64,000 nt of DNA from Thermomicrobiales bacterium (GTDB lineage: Bacteria > Chloroflexota > Chloroflexia > Thermomicrobiales > UBA6265), in assembly GCA_041390825.1 (NCBI GenBank), contig JAWKPF010000020.1, positions 17,645 to 81,644 on the forward strand, written 5' to 3'. The translations under genes were made by a program, and so were the position numbers. Under the pieces are notes generated by a model, which saw nothing but the letters and a program-made list of their open reading frames with translations, did no database searches and was not told where the DNA came from. This document shows, piece after piece, positions 19,335 through 29,095 of this stretch (position 1 is its first letter; each line of letters opens with the position of its first letter).

Positions 19335-20060
19335 CTATCGCCCCCGGTAGGCCGCTTGTTCGAGCTTGCGGATGACGCGCTTGGCCGAGGGCACGCCGCA
19401 CGCGAGGATCTCGGCCCGGGTTTCTTCCAGAGGATAGGGAACGGACTGAAGCTCGGCCGTCCAGCGTCGATCGGTTTCGTCCCAGGTGGCGATTCCCCAT
19501 TTGCTGCTGAGGTCGTGATTCTTCGAATTGCCCACAGCGGACACATCCATCAACAGAAACCGGCCGACCTGCCGGATGTAGCAGATGTGAATGTGGCCAA
19601 AGGCGATCATGGACGCTTCAGTCCAACCGATCAGGCGAAGCAATTCGACATCCGGCAAGAGGGGATCGAGCGCATCGGTAAGATTCTGAGGGTTGGCATG
19701 CACGATCAGCAGATCGTCGTGCGGACCCGTGCTCCCAGGTGGTGAAACACGAACCTCGAACGGGAGCGCATTCAGCCAGGACAGCCCCTCGTCACCCAGG
19801 AGCGGCGCCGCATAGCGAACCTCCGGATCGTCGCTGCCAAAACGTGCCCCTTGCACCAGAGCCACGTCGGTATTGCCCTTGACGACGACCAGATTCCGCT
19901 CCCGTGCAATCCGCACCACCGCATCGGGCCGTGGCCCAATAACACAGAGATCGCCGGCCACCGCAATCAGGTCGAACGGGCCATTCCGGTCGATATCCTC
20001 CAGCACCGCCTGGAATGCCAGATCGAACCCGTGAATGTCGGACATGATCGCAACGCGCAT
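19335..20060 (-). CDS. Metallophosphoesterase (calcineurin-like, YfcE/MJ0936 type)
   Basis: A 241-residue phosphodiesterase or phosphatase. Metal-ligand motifs are in order: SDIHG near residue 7 (DxH), GDLC near 36 (GDx2), KGNTD near 61 (GNxD in place of GNHE), HANP near 113 and GHIHI near 154 (GHxH). Length and order fit the small cytosolic YfcE-like group that hydrolyses phosphodiesters with Mn or similar ions. Start ATG 20060. It lies downstream of a YciI-family gene on the same strand, separated by a hairpin. Confidence 0.85.
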   Translation of the reverse strand: MRVAIMSDIHGFDLAFQAVLEDIDRNGPFDLIAVAGDLCVIGPRPDAVVRIARERNLVVVKGNTDVALVQGARFGSDDPEVRYAAPLLGDEGLSWLNALPFEVRVSPPGSTGPHDDLLIVHANPQNLTDALDPLLPDVELLRLIGWTEASMIAFGHIHICYIRQVGRFLLMDVSAVGNSKNHDLSSKWGIATWDETDRRWTAELQSVPYPLEETRAEILACGVPSAKRVIRKLEQAAYRGR

Positions 20061-20084
20061 GAACCGCTACCCGTGAGCAACACA

Positions 20085-20118
20085 AAGGCGGACCGGACGA
20101 GACCGTCCTGCCCGCCTT
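20085..20118 (-). terminator. Hairpin between yciI-like and metallophosphoesterase genes
   Basis: AAGGCGG (20085-20091) pairs with CCGCCTT (20112-20118), with an inner GGAC/GTCC stem. In the minus-strand direction it lies 23 bases past the YciI stop and is followed by CTTTGTGTTG, weakly T-rich. It may be a terminator or attenuator. Confidence 0.5.
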
Positions 20119-20140
20119 CGATTCCAACCTGGAACGACCG

Positions 20141-20422
20141 CTACGCCGGCGGCGGAAAAACGCGGTTCCATTCGTGGAACGTGACCGACTCCACGATACC
20201 GCCGGTCAGGTTGTACGGGTCCTGCGCGAACTGGGCCTCGGCCGCTTCCCTGCTCTCGCTCTCATAGATGATGAGCGCGCCGGAATCATCGGTGAACGGA
20301 CCGGATTCCAACAGCTTGCCGGCATCATAGAGCGACTTCAAGTACTCTCGGTGCACCGGCCGGGTCGCCAGCCGCCGCTCGGTGTCATCGGTGAATCGAA
20401 CATACAGCGCATAAATCGCCAT
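20141..20422 (-). CDS. YciI family protein
   Basis: A 93-residue protein matching the length of the YciI family (dimeric ferredoxin-like fold). It starts MAIYALYVRFTDDTERRLA at ATG 20422, preceded by GGGAGGGAG. Family features are RPVHREYLKSLYDAGKLLES (the conserved His in RxxH and the gain of G-K-L), GPFTDDSGALIIYES, and AEAQFAQDPYNLTGGI near the end. The role of these proteins is largely undefined; some act as small-molecule hydrolases or isomerases. It is divergent from mutS, with about 120 bases between the starts. Confidence 0.88.
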   Translation of the reverse strand: MAIYALYVRFTDDTERRLATRPVHREYLKSLYDAGKLLESGPFTDDSGALIIYESESREAAEAQFAQDPYNLTGGIVESVTFHEWNRVFPPPA

Positions 20423-20542
20423 TGCGGTCTCCCTCCCTTGGCGGAACGACGCCAGATTCTGGATTGGTAGTGTATCTTGCAGCGGAGCCCGTCCGCGCCC
20501 GCGCGCATACGACCGTTGCCATCGATCGAGGCCGACCGCTGC

Positions 20543-23275
20543 ATGTCTGAACCAAAACCGACCGTCCGCAGCACCACCGGGGAAAGCTCCGTTGGCGAGC
20601 GAGTGGTGCCGCTGCGGCGGCAATATCTGGACATCAAGCAGCGTTACCCAAACGTCATCCTCTTCTTCCGCCTGGGAGACTTCTACGAGACGTTCGAAAA
20701 CGACGCGGTCATCGCGGCGGGGGTGCTCGACATCGTGCTCACCAGCCGGGAGATGGGCAAGGGCCAACGCGTGCCGATGGCCGGCATCCCATTTCATGCG
20801 GCCGAGGGGTACATCGGGAAGCTCATCGCGGCTGGGCACAAAGTAGCCGTCTGCGAGCAGATCGGCGATGCGAGCACCTCCAGGGGATTGGTCGAACGAG
20901 ACGTCACCCGGGTCGTCACGCCTGGCACCGTGACCGAAGCGTCGATGCTGGACGCCCGCCAGAACAACTTCATCGCCGCGACGGTCGTCGACGGCAACCG
21001 GGCAGGAGTTGCGGCTGCCGACATCACCACCGGGGAGTTTCTGGCGACCGAACTGACCGCGGATTCCGCTGAGGACATTCTGCTGGCTGTTGGTCGTGAG
21101 CTCGCGCGAATTGGCGTAGTCGAGCTCGTCCATCCCGACCGCTTCGTCGACGATTGCCCGATCCCCGGCCAGGTGTGGCTGCCAGACGGTCTCACGCTCA
21201 GCCCGACCGATGACTGGCATTGGAAGATCGACCGCGCTGAGGAAACCCTGACCCGGCATTTCGATGTCGGTTCGTTGGACGGGTTCGGCCTGAGCGGGTT
21301 GCCACTCGCCACCCGAGCAGCGGGTGGCTTGCTGCGCTACCTGAGTGACACACAACGATCGCAACTCGCGCAAATTCAGACTCTGGCGACCTATCGGGTC
21401 GACGGCTTCATGCCCCTGGACGACCAAACGCGACGCAATCTCGAACTGACCGAGAGCGGACGAGGTGAGCGGCGGCACAGTCTGCTCGCGGTGCTGGACC
21501 AGACGCGCACGGCCATGGGCGCGCGCATGCTGCGGCGCTGGCTGAGTCAGCCATTGCTCGACCTGACCGCCATCGAAGCGCGGCTGGACGGAGTCGAGCG
21601 ATTCACCACCGACGGACTGGCGAGAGGCGAGCTCCGACAGACGTTGCGGTCGATGGGCGATATCGAACGCTTGGTCAACCGGGCACTCGCCGGCAACATC
21701 GGCCCACGGGAACTGGCGACATTGCGCGCATCGCTGCTGCTGATTCCAGACCTGAACGCGATCGCCGGCCAGACGCCCGGCGTGGCCGCGCTGCCAGATG
21801 TGAGCGATGTGGCAGCCATGCTCGACCGCGCCATCACCGACGAACCACCGGCGGTGCTCGGTCGCGGTGAATCGATCCGGCCCGGGTTCTCGCCGGAGCT
21901 GGACGGCCACCGCGTTCGCGCGCGCGAGGCGCGCGAATGGATTGCTGGGCTGGAACGCACCGAGCGCGAACGAACCGGCATCCGTACCCTCAAGACCGGG
22001 TACAACAAGGTCTTTGGCTACTATCTGGAGATCACCACAGCAGCATTGGCCACCGCCGAACGCGACCGGGCGGCCACGGGACAGGACGGTCCGGCGTTGC
22101 CAGCCGACTACATCCCGAAGCAATCCCTGGCGAATGCAACCAGATACTTCACTCCCCAGTTAAAGGAATACGAAACCGTCGTCCTCACGGCAGAAGAAAC
22201 GCTGGCGAGCATCGAAGCCGATGCCTACCGGCGCGTGATCTCCGAAGTGGCGGGCGCAAGCGGACGCCTGCTGGACGCGGCCCGCATCATCGGCCAGCTC
22301 GATGTGCTCAGTACGATGGCGGAGGTGGCGATCGATCGGGACTATGTTCGACCGTCGCTGAACGAGGGTTCCCGCATCACGATCGAGCGGGGCCGGCATC
22401 CGACCATCGAAGCGCTGCTGGGTCCGGGGGAATTTGTGCCCAACGACGCGCTGCTCGATGCGGAAGCCGATCAAATCATCATCCTGACCGGGCCCAACAT
22501 GGCCGGCAAGAGCTCGTGGCTGCGGCAAGTGGCGCTGATCGTCCTGATGGCGCAGATCGGCAGTTTCGTCCCGGCGAGACGCGCCGAGATTGGGCTGGTC
22601 GACCGGATTTTCACGCGTATCGGCGCGCAGGACGATATCGCCTCTGGCCAAAGCACCTTCATGATCGAAATGCTGGAGACTGCCAACATCCTCAACCATG
22701 CCACCCCACGCAGCCTGGTGGTGTTGGACGAGATCGGCCGAGGGACGAGCACCTACGACGGGTTGGCCATTGCGCGAGCGGTTGTCGAGTACATCCACAA
22801 CGCTCCTAGGCTCGGGTGCAAGACGCTCTTCGCCACCCACTATCACGAATTGACCGAGCTCGCCGATATCCTGCCGCGGGTGCGCACCTACCGGATGGAC
22901 GTTCTGGAGGAAGGCGACCGAGTGGTCTTTCTGCGGCAAGTGGTGCCGGGCGCGGCCGATCGGAGCTACGGCATCCATGTCGCCGAATTGGCCGGCATCC
23001 CGAAAGCCATCGTCCGCCGCGCGACCGAGGTGCTGCTGGAGCTGGAGACTCATGCCGCAGGCTATTCCGAACGTGAGCATCGGCGGTCAGCCGTCCGCCG
23101 TTCGGCCCCCGATCCCACGACGACCGTGCAACTCACCATGTTCGGCGAGGAGAATCCCGCGCTCATCGAACTCAAGTCGCTCGATGTCGAATCCCTCACT
23201 CCCATCGAGGCGTTGACGCGGTTGTATGAACTGCAGAAGATGGCGAAGTCCAAAGGAGCAGAGCCAGGTCGGTAA
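20543..23275 (+). CDS. mutS: DNA mismatch repair protein MutS
   Basis: Recognises mismatches and small loops and recruits MutL. 910 residues, slightly longer than typical MutS1. Start ATG 20543 (MSEPKPTV). The mismatch-recognition domain has FFRLGDFYETFENDA (the Phe-x-Glu wedge) near residue 40. The connector, lever and clamp domains follow, with GYNKVFGYYLEIT near 485. The ATPase domain has Walker A GPNMAGKSSWLRQ near 650, DDIASGQSTFMIEM, Walker B SLVVLDEIGRGTSTYDG near 730 and THYHEL near 770. The C-terminus has QLTMFGEENP, a degenerate beta-clamp-type peptide. No mutL is seen nearby. Confidence 0.97.
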   Translation: MSEPKPTVRSTTGESSVGERVVPLRRQYLDIKQRYPNVILFFRLGDFYETFENDAVIAAGVLDIVLTSREMGKGQRVPMAGIPFHAAEGYIGKLIAAGHKVAVCEQIGDASTSRGLVERDVTRVVTPGTVTEASMLDARQNNFIAATVVDGNRAGVAAADITTGEFLATELTADSAEDILLAVGRELARIGVVELVHPDRFVDDCPIPGQVWLPDGLTLSPTDDWHWKIDRAEETLTRHFDVGSLDGFGLSGLPLATRAAGGLLRYLSDTQRSQLAQIQTLATYRVDGFMPLDDQTRRNLELTESGRGERRHSLLAVLDQTRTAMGARMLRRWLSQPLLDLTAIEARLDGVERFTTDGLARGELRQTLRSMGDIERLVNRALAGNIGPRELATLRASLLLIPDLNAIAGQTPGVAALPDVSDVAAMLDRAITDEPPAVLGRGESIRPGFSPELDGHRVRAREAREWIAGLERTERERTGIRTLKTGYNKVFGYYLEITTAALATAERDRAATGQDGPALPADYIPKQSLANATRYFTPQLKEYETVVLTAEETLASIEADAYRRVISEVAGASGRLLDAARIIGQLDVLSTMAEVAIDRDYVRPSLNEGSRITIERGRHPTIEALLGPGEFVPNDALLDAEADQIIILTGPNMAGKSSWLRQVALIVLMAQIGSFVPARRAEIGLVDRIFTRIGAQDDIASGQSTFMIEMLETANILNHATPRSLVVLDEIGRGTSTYDGLAIARAVVEYIHNAPRLGCKTLFATHYHELTELADILPRVRTYRMDVLEEGDRVVFLRQVVPGAADRSYGIHVAELAGIPKAIVRRATEVLLELETHAAGYSEREHRRSAVRRSAPDPTTTVQLTMFGEENPALIELKSLDVESLTPIEALTRLYELQKMAKSKGAEPGR

Positions 23276-23363
23276 GTGCCTTCATCGCTTCTACGGATAC
23301 AGTATGCTGTCGCAACCGAAGCAATTCGTGCGACCAGACTGACGTTGCTGAGAGTTGCTCCGC

Positions 23364-25513
23364 ATGCTGTTGTTCTACCAACTTACACACACAAGAGAAT
23401 TTCCGCGCTCAACTAAATGCACTTCCACCCGATTCGCAGAAACTCGTTCTCCGAGAAGGCCCACATCCTTGCTTACGACCCGCGACCCGACGGACACCAT
23501 AGAGAAAAAACTCAAGAATAACCTCTATCGTCTCCGCGCCGGGAACTATCGCATCTACTATTCGATGGTCGACGATGCAGTCGATATTCTCGGGGTTGGT
23601 CCAAGAAAGGATGTCTATCGGAAAACCGATCGACTCGGAAAGCCCCAGGCAACACCTATTCGCGGTGGAGTGTCACTCGAGGAATTGGCCGCATTCGATG
23701 ACGACGAGGACGAAGGAGTCGCCTCGGCGTTCGAATCACCTGTCAGTTTCTCGCACCAGATTGGCACAAGTCACCTGAACCAAGAGAAAGAGTTACTCCC
23801 GCGCGAACTCGACGAATCTTTGCTTGAAGCTCTCAGAGTCCCATCAGGATACTGGAGCATACTTTGTGCATGCAAAACCGTTGATCAGTTGCTTGACTCT
23901 CAAGTGCCCGGGGATGTCCTAGATCCGGATCACATCTGCGATCACCGAGTCAGATCTCGATTCCCTGCTGACCCAGCTCCGAAGTATCTCGTCGACTCTG
24001 TCGCCGATCTTCTCTATAGTGATGACTTTGATCAAATCGGGATGTTGCTCCAATTGGATCCCGAGCAGCAGAAATATGTGAACTGGGCAATCTCTGGAAA
24101 TGGCCCAGTTCTCCTCAGGTAGTCCTGGCACAGGCAGAGGCATCGTTGGTGTCCACCCGTGCTGCTAAGCTGATCGAGCAACTGCTCAAGGCCGGTGTCT
24201 CCCAACCTCGCATTCTCTACACAACGTATACCAAGTCATTGGCGGAATCGTCTCGTCAGTTGGTCAACCGACTCGCAACAACAAATGCATCGTGCATCGA
24301 CGTTCGGCATCTGGATGCTCTCCATATCGAGATCCTCAACGCGAACAATGCGAAATGGCCCATCATCGATGATGGACAACGGCGAGCGTTTCTCAGGAAG
24401 GCGCTAGATCGTCTCGGAAAGGATCACCATGGGTCCGCCCGGCGCGACGAAATCGGACGCCTCTCGACAGACTACCTTTCGGACGAGATCGACAGGGTCA
24501 TTGTCAGCCGCGGGGTCCAAACAGAAGAAGACTATCTTGTCGAACCGCGTGGAGGCCGCCGTGTACGCCTCACAGCAGACCAGCGATCCACGATCTGGCG
24601 ACTGCATGAGATACGTACCGAACTCCTACGCAACAAGCACATGAGAACATGGGAGCAATCACGCGCTGTAGCACTCGAACTCGTCAAACGAGGAAAAGGG
24701 TCCGGCACCTTACGATGCACTGATCCTGGACGAAGCACAGGACCTCGATCCCAACGCAATTCGACTGCTGATCGCTCTGTAAGTCAAGTGATCGAGTGTT
24801 CATTACCGCCGACCCCAATCAGTCTATCTACGGAAGCGGATTCCAATGGAACGCTGTCCGGCTCCGGATCTCAGATTTCAGGGCCGCACCTCAGTCATTT
24901 CGCCGAAACTATCGTTCCACGTACGAGATAGGTGTGGGGGCAACTTCACGCAAAGGCAGCGAGCTGGATGACGAAGAATCGACGGCTCTCGACTACGTTC
25001 ACACTGGCCCCAAACCTGTGCTAAAAGGCGTATCGAATCCGCTGAGCGCGGTAGCTGCCATGGTTGACTATATCGACACCGCACGCCGACGCAATCGTCT
25101 TGGCTATGGCAGCGTCGCCATTCTGGTTCCTTTAACGATTTTGGCCGGAGTCTGGAGAGGCAGTTGAAAGATCGCGGATACCCGGCGACATTCGTGCGCG
25201 GTGAAAATATCGACCTGCAGTCACCAAGTATGAAGATAATGACACTGCATTCTGCAAGGACTCGAATTTCCAGTTGTGGTGCTTGCCGGATTGGATCGAC
25301 GAATCAGGCACACTAAAGGAACTCGATTCCGCGGATGCTGAAGAACGACTGGAGCGCGAGCAACTCAACCGTCGCCTGCTCTTCGTCGCCATGACACGTG
25401 CAATGCGTGAGTTGCTCGTCGTCCTGCCAGATACTACCGATGACCCGCTCTTGAATGATCTTGGAGCTTCAGGCTGGGACGTCGAGCGCTGGCCAGCGCC
25501 TTCAGTCGCGTAA
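23364..25513 (+). pseudogene. RelE/ParE-fold domain fused to UvrD/Rep-type helicase, frameshifted
   Basis: One long gene in several frames. The start is ATG 23364. The first about 90 residues, read across two frames, give QENFRAQLNALPPDSQKLV, then LAYDPRPDG, then LKNNLYRLRAGNYRIYYSMV and ILGVGPRKDVYR, the typical RelE/ParE toxin fold. After an acidic linker come SF1 helicase motifs: a Walker A remnant (SPGTGRG where GTGKS is expected, with a frame change beside it, near 24120), ILYTTYTKSLAESSRQLVNR, motif II LILDEAQDLDPNAIRLLIAL, motif III FITADPNQSIYG, motif V MKIMTLHSA followed by a one-base loss before GLEFPVVVLAGLD, and motif VI RRLLFVAMTRAMRELLVV. About seven frame changes occur. RelE-helicase fusions are known; the job of this one is not. 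Confidence 0.72.
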
Positions 25514-25529
25514 GGTCGCGGCGTCCCGC

Positions 25530-25973
25530 TCAAACCAGGTGCCGAACCTCGACATCGCTCCACACGCGTGCGAGACGTTCGGCGATGAGCCGGCGATGAC
25601 ATCGCTCTGGTGTCGCCTCGCTACAGAGCAAACAGACGGGATCGTCTTCGAATAGCGTCCGATCGAGCACATTGGGTACCTGCCGAGTGTCCATCAACGC
25701 CTCAAACTGGTTCACATATGTGCTCCAGCTCTTGGCGCGGGATAGGAATGAAGTATTTCTTCTGTCGGCGCGAGCTCGGGGAGATGAAGATACCTCCTCG
25801 ATACCAGAGAGTCGATCGAGAAAATAGATAAGATCGGCCTGCTTCAAAACCCTGACAGCTGACCATGCGGATTGAGACGCGTATCGATAAGTCTGGCGAA
25901 CCCCGTTCTGGTCCAGCAACTCGAAAAACCGCTGGGCGCTCTTCTTGGTGAAACCAATCGTGCAAACGATCAT
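25530..25973 (-). CDS. DUF488 family protein (downstream copy)
   Basis: A 147-residue protein, near full length for DUF488. It opens MIVCTIGFTKKSAQRFFELL (family hallmark TIGxT/S), and ends with VCLLCSEATPERCHRRLIAE (the CSE-x-CHR signature). The middle, around RLSGIEEVSSSPRARADRRN, looks out of frame and may carry compensating indels. Start ATG 25973 overlaps the stop of the upstream DUF488 gene, so they are coupled. DUF488 proteins have an HhH- or nuclease-like fold of unproven activity and often sit in accessory regions. It converges on the helicase gene, which ends 17 bases away. Confidence 0.78.
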   Translation of the reverse strand: MIVCTIGFTKKSAQRFFELLDQNGVRQTYRYASQSAWSAVRVLKQADLIYFLDRLSGIEEVSSSPRARADRRNTSFLSRAKSWSTYVNQFEALMDTRQVPNVLDRTLFEDDPVCLLCSEATPERCHRRLIAERLARVWSDVEVRHLV

Positions 25974-26519
25974 CAGAAAAGTGGCACCTGCTCAAGCGCT
26001 GTACCCTGGGAAAAGACCGCTGGTTTCGGCCGCTCCCTTCGACGGATATGTATCACCTCGATTTTACGATCGTTCAATGCAGAAGCGATCAGCCGATGCC
26101 GATGACATTCATAGGGGTCTTCCTCGCTGCACATCAATGCGACGTTGTGACTGGTGCTGGAGGCAATGACCTCATCGAGCGCCTGTTGGAACCAATCTCT
26201 TTTGCTTGACGGCCCCATAGTCGACAAGTTTCAGAAAATCCGCACGTTCCGCGTGCACCGGGACAACCCCGTCTCGATAGCATGTTGGATCGTCAGGGCG
26301 GCCACCCAAGCGTCCGCCCCTCGTACCGATAGACAATGCCGCTGAGGTCAAGGGCATGGATCAGATCCAGCTATTGAACTGGGTTGCAAACCGGCTATAG
26401 GCGGTGCGAACATCCACGATCAGATCGATTTGATTCTTCCGAAGTAGGTCGATGAATTCGTCGATCCCCATCGAACTATGGCCGATCGTCCAAATCGGGC
26501 GTTGTGTTCGGGTCTCCAT
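25973..26519 (-). pseudogene. DUF488 family protein (upstream copy), frameshifted
   Basis: Second DUF488 gene, divergent in sequence from its neighbour. It starts METRTQRPIWTIGHSSMGID at ATG 26519, with the TIGHS hallmark, then DLIVDVRTAYSRFATQFNSW, where VDVR is conserved. The C-terminal half is in other frames: WFQQALDEVIASSTSHNVAL, then CSEEDPYECHRHRLIASAL, the CSE-x-CHR signature. Two or three indels break it as written. It overlaps the downstream copy at its stop and follows the dual-OB-like gene by about 70 bases, so the three form one minus-strand operon. Confidence 0.72.
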
Positions 26520-26589
26520 GTCTGTAGTCCTTATGCGCTGGTAACGATCTTCATGTCCCATTCCGAATCGCCTTTGAACAGATTATCAC

Positions 26590-27420
26590 CTATGCTGTCG
26601 GACGTTCGAAATCACACCACGCGGCGCCGTGCAGGTAGTCTGGAAACGTATAGATACCAGTTACATGAATTACAACACATCGGCTCGAATTCCTGCCCCG
26701 AGGTACAAACGGTCGGGCGCGAGTCCGACACGAAGCCATGACTCGAGACTTGCCGCACGAAATATGGACTGCGTGAACGCCTGAGCTCCGCTATTGAACC
26801 GTCGAGTGACCGGAGCAGACCATCGACCCAGTAAAGGAAGGAAAGATCGGTAATCCTCGCTTGATTCCAGGTGCTGGAAGAATCGGAAAAATCGACGTAG
26901 TACCTGAGCGAGCCATCGGGGTTTGCGGACACTGTCACATTGTGCAGATCGATGCGCAACGTTCCAAGGAAGCGGTGCCACTGAGTGGCTCGACCCGCCC
27001 ACTGAAACGCATTCCTTCCGATCCTGGTTCCACTTGACCGGTGCACCGAACATCTCGTCGATCGACGGTTGCTCGATCGATTCGAGCAATGCGCGACGCC
27101 CGCTTCTTCAAGGATTGATTCGACCCGAACGGGCGCATCGGAGATGTGCCAATCTTCCGTGTGGGTGGACTGGGGAATCGCCTGGAAGGCATCGAATGAG
27201 ATGATCGAAAATGGTCGCACTGGTCCGCCCTTCGCCGCATACAACCATTGTTCGTCCGATGCAGCGCCCGTTCCCGAGCGCCGGCATCAACTGAGGGCGG
27301 ATGCAATTATGGGGCGACTCGGCTTCGATCCCCGCGAGGCACACGTCAGGACGAGCCATGCGGGTGGAGATCTGTCACCACAATCCGTTTTGCGCACCAA
27401 CGTCGTCTCCACCAGCAGCT
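26590..27420 (-). pseudogene. Dual-OB-domain-like protein, frameshifted
   Basis: Reconstructed across frames, it opens AKRIVVTDLH then TRMARPDVCLAGIEAE and NCIRPQL, continues HTEDWHISDAPVRVESILEE, SIDEMFGAPVKWN and ARITDLSFLYWVD, and ends with VGLARPF, then VTGIYTFPDYLHGA. The pattern of CxAG near the N-terminus, HxEDW in the middle and GLxRPF...GIYTFPDYL at the end resembles small proteins annotated as dual-OB-containing, which accompany DUF488 genes. A nucleic-acid-binding role would follow from the OB fold, but the family call is from memory of motifs. The start is uncertain (about 27420). At least four indels are needed. Confidence 0.55.
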
Positions 27421-27576
27421 GACTGAGCGCTGCCCACCCCAAACGGTGCAATTCAGTTGCGTATTCTCTCTTGTGTACTGTTCGCGTTCATTGAATTCTC
27501 CTGTCAAACTGGGAGGCTGTTGTCAGGAACGCAATGTTCGAATGTTATCTCAGTTCAAGAGAGAACGGCTGCTGAA

Positions 27577-27978
27577 TCAATAGCCCTGCGTCGAGATCTG
27601 GTCCAATTGCGTCTTCAATTGCCGATGTTGCTCGGCCAGCAGGTGATATTTGGTCTTGAGCAGTTCGAGTTCCTTCTCGGTCGCGTTTTCAGCGTCGATC
27701 AGATCGTCGTCCGCTTGAGACAACGCGCGGATGATCTCGTCGAGCTTGATCTGCGTGGCGGTGCCGTCACGGTTCTGGGTGTTCTGGATGAGAAAGACCA
27801 TCAGAAAGGTGATGATGGTCGTTCCCGTATTGATCGCCAGTTGCCAGGTGTTGGAAAAATCAAAGAGCGGACCTGTCACCGCCCAAAGCACGATGATTCC
27901 AACCGCCAAAATGAAGGTCACATAGCTACCTGAAAGCCCAGCGACCCGATTGGAAAAACGAGCGAAAAACTGCGCCAT
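27577..27978 (-). CDS. Low-affinity iron permease family membrane protein
   Basis: A 133-residue protein. Start ATG 27978 (MAQFFARFSNRVAGLSG), preceded by GAGGAG; a longer frame exists but has no ribosome site. Two hydrophobic helices, SYVTFILAVGIIVLWAVTG and WQLAINTGTTIITFLMVFLI, are followed by QNTQNRDGTATQIKLDEIIR, the family signature, and a charged coiled-coil tail with EKELELLKTKYHLLAEQHRQ. Proteins of this family are named for a fungal iron permease; a transport role in bacteria is unproven. Confidence 0.82.
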   Translation of the reverse strand: MAQFFARFSNRVAGLSGSYVTFILAVGIIVLWAVTGPLFDFSNTWQLAINTGTTIITFLMVFLIQNTQNRDGTATQIKLDEIIRALSQADDDLIDAENATEKELELLKTKYHLLAEQHRQLKTQLDQISTQGY

Positions 27979-28129
27979 GGCAAGGCTCCTCGCAGCTTCG
28001 ACCCGGCATCGATCGACGCCGAGGGCATGTTCCATCCTGATGATATGCTGGGTTTGTCTCCGTCAGCAGTTTCGTTGTGCGAGATCTCCGATCGGATGAT
28101 CCGACAAGCGCATCTTCGAGGCAGCGCCA

Positions 28130-28939
28130 ATGCCATCCTCCCAATCCCCTGCCGAAAGCTACGAAGCATTCATGGTCAGGTTCCGGTTTCGTCCATGGGC
28201 CGAAGAACTGCTCGACCGGGTCGCGCTGGCGCCCGGGGTGCGGATGCTCGATGCCGCCTGTGGCACCGGTATCGTGGCACGCGTCGCCGCCCAGCGGCTA
28301 CGCGGCGCCGGAATAATCGATGCCATCGATATGAATCCGGCGATGATCGAGGTTGGTCGACGAGCCGCCGCCGAGGAAGACGTCTCGATCAGGTGGCACG
28401 TCGGCAACGTGGAGTCGCTCCCCTTCCCGGATCGGTCGTTCGATCTCATGACCATCCAGCAAGCGCTGCAGTTCTTTCCAGACCAACCGGCCGCCCTACG
28501 CGAGTGCCTTCGGGTTCTCGCTCCAGGAGGAACATTGGCGGTGGGCATCTGGTCGGCGCTCGAAAAACAGGGGATCCAGCAAGACTACGCCGAAGCGGTC
28601 GAGCGCGTCACCGGCAGCGCTTCGATGCACACGTCCTACGGCACGGTTAGCGAGGAATCGCTGCGGGACCTGTTCATTGGCGCGGGCTTTGTGGGCGTTT
28701 CGATCGAGGAAGCTGCCATCGAGCTCGATTATGGCGACCCCGCCACGTTCGTGAATCTCATGGTGGAGGGAACATCCGTGGGCGTTCCTGCCATGCAAGG
28801 CCGTTCCGACCAGGAACGGGCCGCCTTGACGGCAGCGGTGGCGGATGACATGCGCTCGGCGATCGCCGCCGCCACTCGTGACGGCCGGCTGCGAACGCAC
28901 TCCACGGTCTTCATCGCGCTTGGCCATCGACCGAACTGA
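28130..28939 (+). CDS. Class I SAM-dependent methyltransferase (UbiE-like)
   Basis: A 269-residue soluble enzyme. SAM-binding motif I is RMLDAACGTGIVARVA near residue 40, motif II is IIDAIDMNPAMIEVG, and the post-I region WHVGNVESLPFPDRSFD leads to IQQALQFFPDQPAALRECLR, typical of the UbiE/Methyltransf_11 group acting on small molecules. Substrate unknown. It is transcribed divergently from the iron-permease-like gene and is followed 27 bases later by tRNA-Leu on the opposite strand. Confidence 0.88.
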   Translation: MPSSQSPAESYEAFMVRFRFRPWAEELLDRVALAPGVRMLDAACGTGIVARVAAQRLRGAGIIDAIDMNPAMIEVGRRAAAEEDVSIRWHVGNVESLPFPDRSFDLMTIQQALQFFPDQPAALRECLRVLAPGGTLAVGIWSALEKQGIQQDYAEAVERVTGSASMHTSYGTVSEESLRDLFIGAGFVGVSIEEAAIELDYGDPATFVNLMVEGTSVGVPAMQGRSDQERAALTAAVADDMRSAIAAATRDGRLRTHSTVFIALGHRPN

Positions 28940-28966
28940 TTCGTGCCATCTTTGGCGCCTGTTCAT

Positions 28967-29052
<86 letters not shown>

Positions 29053-29095
29053 AATTCCACAAATTTTAGGCGATGCTCCTCTCCAGAGCGGAAGC

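Noticed and set aside
20141..22123. A 660-codon minus-strand open frame across mutS
   Set aside because: Only its last 93 codons (the YciI protein) are protein-like; the rest is antisense to mutS.
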